Shown: one piece after another, positions 5,234 to 7,605 of the stretch
Numbering within the stretch: the stretch's first letter is position 1
Layout: every line of letters begins with the position of its first letter
NCBI GenBank assembly: GCA_023441145.1
Contig: JAEZQN010000319.1
Coordinates: 1-7,605, forward strand
DNA length: 7,605 bases
Reading direction: 5' to 3'
From: Bacillota bacterium
GTDB taxonomy: Bacteria > Bacillota > Clostridia > Lachnospirales > Lachnospiraceae
The notes under the pieces: model-generated
Databases searched by the model: none
What the model was told of the DNA's origin: nothing
The model's input: the letters and a program-made list of their open reading frames with translations, nothing else
Position numbers and translations under genes: made by a program

Positions 5234-6001
5234 GTGGTAAGTCAGTTTGCCCTATTTTTAACACAGGGAGCAACTGAGGCTACTAAGCAGGTAGGTGGTA
5301 GCAGTAGCTTAGGAATTGGGATTGATGGATATTATAGGTATTCTCTGTTTGGACATGAGGTATATCTAACCAATACTCATATTTCAATTTTCATTGTCAT
5401 GTTAGTAATCCTTGGATTTGCAATTGCTGCGAATATAGCGATTCGAAAAGCGGATCCTACAAAGGCACCAGGTGCATTTCTTAATATTGTGGAACTAATT
5501 GTAGAGAAAATTGATGATCTTACAAGGGCCAATATGGGGGATGATAAATATTTGAGATTCTCCAATTATATTGGAACCCTATTTATCTTTCTCCCATTTG
5601 CGAACCTGGCAGGATTGTTCTTGCTTAGACCACCAACAGCAGATTATGGTGTAACCTTACCTCTAGGTTTAATCACTTTTGTGCTGATTCAGTACAATGG
5701 TATCAAATATCAGAAGCTGGGACGATTGACAGGACTGTTTAAACCGATTCCTATTCTGTTTCCAATCAACCTAATCGGTGAGTTCGCAGTACCATTATCT
5801 TTATCTCTACGTCTGTTTGGTAACATTATGTCAGGTACGGTAATGATGGGATTAATCTATGGCTTATTACCATGGTTCTTTACTCTTGTTTACCCTGCAT
5901 TTTTACATGCATACTTTGACTTGTTCTCAGGTTTAATTCAAACATACGTATTCTGTATGTTAACAATGGTATTTATTTCTCAGACCTATGAAGAGGAATA
6001 A
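5234..6001 (+). CDS. atpB: F-type ATP synthase subunit a
   Basis: The 255-residue a subunit forms the ion half-channels of Fo and is fixed against the rotating c ring. The essential stator arginine is R193 in LSLRLFGN, inside the conserved run from NLIGEFAVPLSLS (179-191) to GNIMSGT (196-202). A final helix (about 225-250) contains Q236 of GLIQTYVF, equivalent to E. coli Q252. Further membrane segments lie near 48-71, 113-131, 140-154 and 203-222, as expected for this family. The N-terminal 40 residues are probably outside the membrane. GTG 5234 is the first available start, since an in-frame TGA lies at 5213-5215; GGAAGGTGA (5221-5229) precedes it. The ion specificity is better judged from atpE. 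It is the first structural subunit of the operon, spaced 47 nt from atpE. Confidence 0.97.
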   Translation: MVSQFALFLTQGATEATKQVGGSSSLGIGIDGYYRYSLFGHEVYLTNTHISIFIVMLVILGFAIAANIAIRKADPTKAPGAFLNIVELIVEKIDDLTRANMGDDKYLRFSNYIGTLFIFLPFANLAGLFLLRPPTADYGVTLPLGLITFVLIQYNGIKYQKLGRLTGLFKPIPILFPINLIGEFAVPLSLSLRLFGNIMSGTVMMGLIYGLLPWFFTLVYPAFLHAYFDLFSGLIQTYVFCMLTMVFISQTYEEE

Positions 6002-6033
6002 GAAAAGCAAGAGATATAAAACAATTTACTTTT

Positions 6034-6040
6034 AAGGAGG
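6034..6040 (+). promoter_or_regulatory. Strong ribosome binding site of atpE
   Basis: AAGGAGG is a full-strength Shine-Dalgarno sequence eight nt before ATG 6049, with an unstructured run of six T between. It is the best site in the atp operon, which fits the need for many c subunits per complex. Confidence 0.8.
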
Positions 6041-6048
6041 ACTTTTTT

Positions 6049-6306
6049 ATGGATATGATTACAGGAACGGACATTATTAAAGCAGCTTCAGCCATTGGTG
6101 CCGGCATTGCTATGATTGCAGGTATTGGACCTGGTATTGGACAAGGTATTGCGGCTGGTTATGGTGCATCTGCAGTTGGACGAAACCCTGGGGCAAGAGG
6201 TAACATTATGTCTACCATGTTACTTGGTCAGGCGGTTGCTGAAACAACTGGTCTTTACGGCTTTGCAGTTGCCATTATCCTGTTATTTGCTAACCCATTC
6301 TTCTAA
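6049..6306 (+). CDS. atpE: F-type ATP synthase subunit c with Na+-type ligand set
   Basis: The 85-residue c subunit is a hairpin of two membrane helices (about 9-43 and 53-82) joined by the polar loop RNPGARG (45-51), and forms the rotor ring of Fo. The ion-carrying carboxylate is E65. The residues around it match the Na+-binding set described for Ilyobacter tartaricus c subunit at the same numbering: Q32, V63, E65, a hydroxyl residue at 66 (Thr here, Ser there), T67 and Y70. Na+ coupling is therefore predicted, though sequence does not prove it. The opening MDM and the segment AMIAGIGPG (21-29) also resemble that protein closely. Nine of 16 glycine codons are GGT, a bias common in highly expressed genes. 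Translation starts at ATG 6049 behind a strong ribosome binding site. The 47-nt gap to atpF holds an imperfect hairpin. Confidence 0.97.
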   Translation: MDMITGTDIIKAASAIGAGIAMIAGIGPGIGQGIAAGYGASAVGRNPGARGNIMSTMLLGQAVAETTGLYGFAVAIILLFANPFF

Positions 6307-6307
6307 A

Positions 6308-6338
6308 CTCTTTACCACTTAGGTTGGTGTAAAAGGAG
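6308..6338 (+). other. Imperfect hairpin between atpE and atpF
   Basis: TTTAC and AC (6311-6315, 6317-6318) pair with GTGTAAA (6327-6333) around one bulged C. An outer CTC (6308-6310) can pair with GAG (6336-6338), covering the first of two Shine-Dalgarno-like runs before atpF. The second, AGGAGG at 6341-6346, stays free. It lacks a T tract, so it is not a terminator. A role in differential expression or mRNA stability is only a guess. Confidence 0.35.
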
Positions 6339-6353
6339 AAAGGAGGCCAGAAA

Positions 6354-6926
6354 GTGAGTGGTATATTGACGGGATTTAGCACAACCTCTTTGTATCTTCA
6401 AGAGGGAATGAAGGACCGAATCTTTGGACTGGATTGGCAATTGTTAAATGATATTGGAGTTACTGGACTGTCCATTTTCGTATTGTTTATTTTCTTATCC
6501 TATCTGTTGTTCAATCCAGCACGTAAATTCTTACAAAAACGTCAGGACTTTGTAAAAAATGAGCTTACTGAGGCAACTGAGAGCAAGGAAGCGGCCAATC
6601 AAGCAAAGCTTATGTATAGTGCCAAGTTAAAAGACGTAGAGAAAGAAGCGGAGCAAATTCTTTCTGATACGAGAAAGAAAGCCCTAAAGCGAGAAGCCGC
6701 CTTGATTGAAGAGGCGAAAGAAGAGGCCCATCGTATTGTAGAGCAGGCAGGAAAAGAAGCAGAGCTTGAGAAGAGTAGGGTGCAAAATGAGATAAAGCAG
6801 GAAATGATAACCGTAGCAGCAGCTATGGCAGGAAAGTTTATTGAAGCTTCTATCGATCAGTCTAGACAGGATCAACTTTTGGAAGAAGCATTAAAGGAAA
6901 TGGGTGATAGCACATGGCAAAGCTAG
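6354..6926 (+). CDS. atpF: F-type ATP synthase subunit b
   Basis: The 190-residue b subunit forms the peripheral stalk that holds F1 against rotation. One membrane helix (about 37-54) is followed by the family motif FNPARKFLQKR (53-63) and then a long charged, alanine-rich helix (about 64-160) with heptad-like spacing that should dimerise as a coiled coil. The C-terminus binds the delta subunit. A 30-residue N-terminal segment before the membrane helix is slightly longer than in many b subunits. GTG 6354 is placed by AGGAGG at 6341-6346, and no second b (b') gene is present, so a homodimer is expected. The last 13 nt overlap atpH, pointing to coupled translation. Confidence 0.95.
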   Translation: MSGILTGFSTTSLYLQEGMKDRIFGLDWQLLNDIGVTGLSIFVLFIFLSYLLFNPARKFLQKRQDFVKNELTEATESKEAANQAKLMYSAKLKDVEKEAEQILSDTRKKALKREAALIEEAKEEAHRIVEQAGKEAELEKSRVQNEIKQEMITVAAAMAGKFIEASIDQSRQDQLLEEALKEMGDSTWQS

Positions 6927-7447
6927 TTGCAAAAACCTACGGAGAGGCTTTATTTGAAGTGGCTTTAGAGGATGGAGTATTGGAGAAAGTTACAAAAGAG
7001 GTAAAGACAATGCTTCAAGTACTAAAGGAAAATAAGGACTTGTCCAAATTTATCAGCCATCCTAAGGTTTCTAAAAAAGAGAAAATAAAAGTGATTGAAC
7101 AGATATTAAAAGGGCGTTTTTCTGACACTCTGGTTGGTTTTTTCGTTTTAATCGTAGAAAAAGGAAGATATGAAGAGGTACCTTCTATTTTCAACTATTA
7201 TATGGACCGAGTCAGAGAGCATATGAAGATAGGTGTTGTATGGGTAACCAGTGCTTATGCTCTGACAAAGAAGCAACAAGGAAGAATAGAACAAAGGTTG
7301 GCAGAGACAACCCAGTACGAAATGCTAGAGATGCATTATGTTGTGGATGAATCCATTATTGGTGGATTAGTCATACGGATTAGGGACAGGGTGGTGGATA
7401 ACTCACTTAAGAGTCAATTAAAAGATATGACAAAGGTATTATTATAA
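6914..7447 (+). CDS. atpH: F-type ATP synthase subunit delta
   Basis: The 177-residue delta subunit (OSCP-like) caps the F1 head and joins it to the b dimer. The N-terminal helical domain (about 1-105) opens with VAKTYGEALFEVA (5-17), typical of the family, and includes HPKVSKKEK (49-57). The C-terminal signature GGLVIRIRDRVVDNSLKSQL (150-169) is clearly recognisable. Length is normal. Its start lies within atpF, 13 nt before that stop codon, with AAGGAA at 6895-6900 as ribosome binding site. atpA follows after 28 nt. It has no membrane segment and acts on the cytoplasmic face. Confidence 0.96.
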   Translation: MAKLVAKTYGEALFEVALEDGVLEKVTKEVKTMLQVLKENKDLSKFISHPKVSKKEKIKVIEQILKGRFSDTLVGFFVLIVEKGRYEEVPSIFNYYMDRVREHMKIGVVWVTSAYALTKKQQGRIEQRLAETTQYEMLEMHYVVDESIIGGLVIRIRDRVVDNSLKSQLKDMTKVLL

Positions 7448-7475
7448 ACTTACAGAAAGAAGGTGCATAGGTATC

Positions 7476-7605
7476 ATGAATTTAAAACCGGAAGAAATTA
7501 GTTCTGTCATTAAGGAGCAGATTCGCAATTATAGTACAAAGCTTCAAGTGTCTGATGTAGGTACTATAATTCAGGTTGCCGATGGTATTGCTCGTATTCA
7601 TGGGC
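7476..7605 (+). CDS. atpA: F-type ATP synthase subunit alpha, N-terminal part (cut by window end)
   Basis: Only the first 43 codons are inside the window. They read as the typical alpha-subunit N-terminus: MNLKPEEISSVIKEQI, a helix that contacts delta, then VSDVGTIIQVADGIARIHG, the start of the beta-barrel domain. The nucleotide-binding domain with its P-loop lies beyond the edge. AGAAGGTG (7457-7464) is the ribosome binding site for ATG 7476. The rest of F1 (gamma, beta, epsilon) presumably follows, as in other atp operons. Confidence 0.95.
   Translation, partial: MNLKPEEISSVIKEQIRNYSTKLQVSDVGTIIQVADGIARIHG

Noticed and set aside
6116..6322. Open frame of 68 codons overlapping atpE in another frame
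   Set aside because: It is a shadow of the highly conserved atpE frame, without a ribosome binding site or family resemblance.
1..7605. Mobile element, CRISPR array, defence system or other new multi-gene system
   Set aside because: All genes belong to known housekeeping or sporulation families in a conserved order, with no transposase, integrase, direct repeats or clustered unknown genes.

Overview
The window is AT-rich Firmicutes DNA, most likely from an anaerobic, spore-forming member of the Clostridia (Lachnospirales-like). This rests on a CwlD-type spore-cortex amidase, strong AAGGAGGTGAT-type ribosome binding sites, a YwlE-type arginine phosphatase, and a chromosomal F-type ATP synthase operon carrying the AtpZ/AtpI pair and a c subunit with Na+-type ligands. 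The placement is inferred from family resemblance and gene order, not from a search.

Layout. Positions 1-208 hold a strong rho-independent terminator (64-104) that probably closes a gene outside the window, a 12-nt inverted repeat linking that terminator to sequence 43 nt further on, and a possible sporulation sigma-E promoter. Positions 209-1604 hold cwlD and a cysteine-cluster (YkgJ-type) gene, probably co-transcribed. A near-consensus vegetative promoter (1644-1672) then drives a compact operon, sua5-ywlE-rpiB (1732-3738), closed by a long two-part hairpin terminator (3764-3812). A DUF402 gene runs on the minus strand (3823-4305), convergent with rpiB and divergent from the atp operon. From 4474 to the right edge runs the ATP synthase operon atpZ-atpI-atpB-atpE-atpF-atpH-atpA, with atpA cut by the window end.

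How the genes work together. AtpB, AtpE and AtpF form the membrane Fo sector; AtpH joins it to F1, whose alpha subunit starts at the right edge; AtpZ and AtpI are small membrane accessory proteins. Sua5 makes the threonylcarbamoyl-AMP used for the t6A modification of tRNA, YwlE removes phosphate from protein arginines, and RpiB interconverts ribulose- and ribose-5-phosphate. Linkage of ywlC(sua5)-ywlE-rpiB to the atp operon is also known from Bacillus subtilis, so this is an old conserved neighbourhood.

I see no mobile element, CRISPR array, tRNA, rRNA or defence system, and no convincing new biological system. The points most worth a second look are the Na+-type ligand set in AtpE, the 12-nt inverted repeat in the leader, and the sigma-E-like promoter. 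Five of the thirteen genes start with GTG (cwlD, the YkgJ-type gene, sua5, atpB, atpF).
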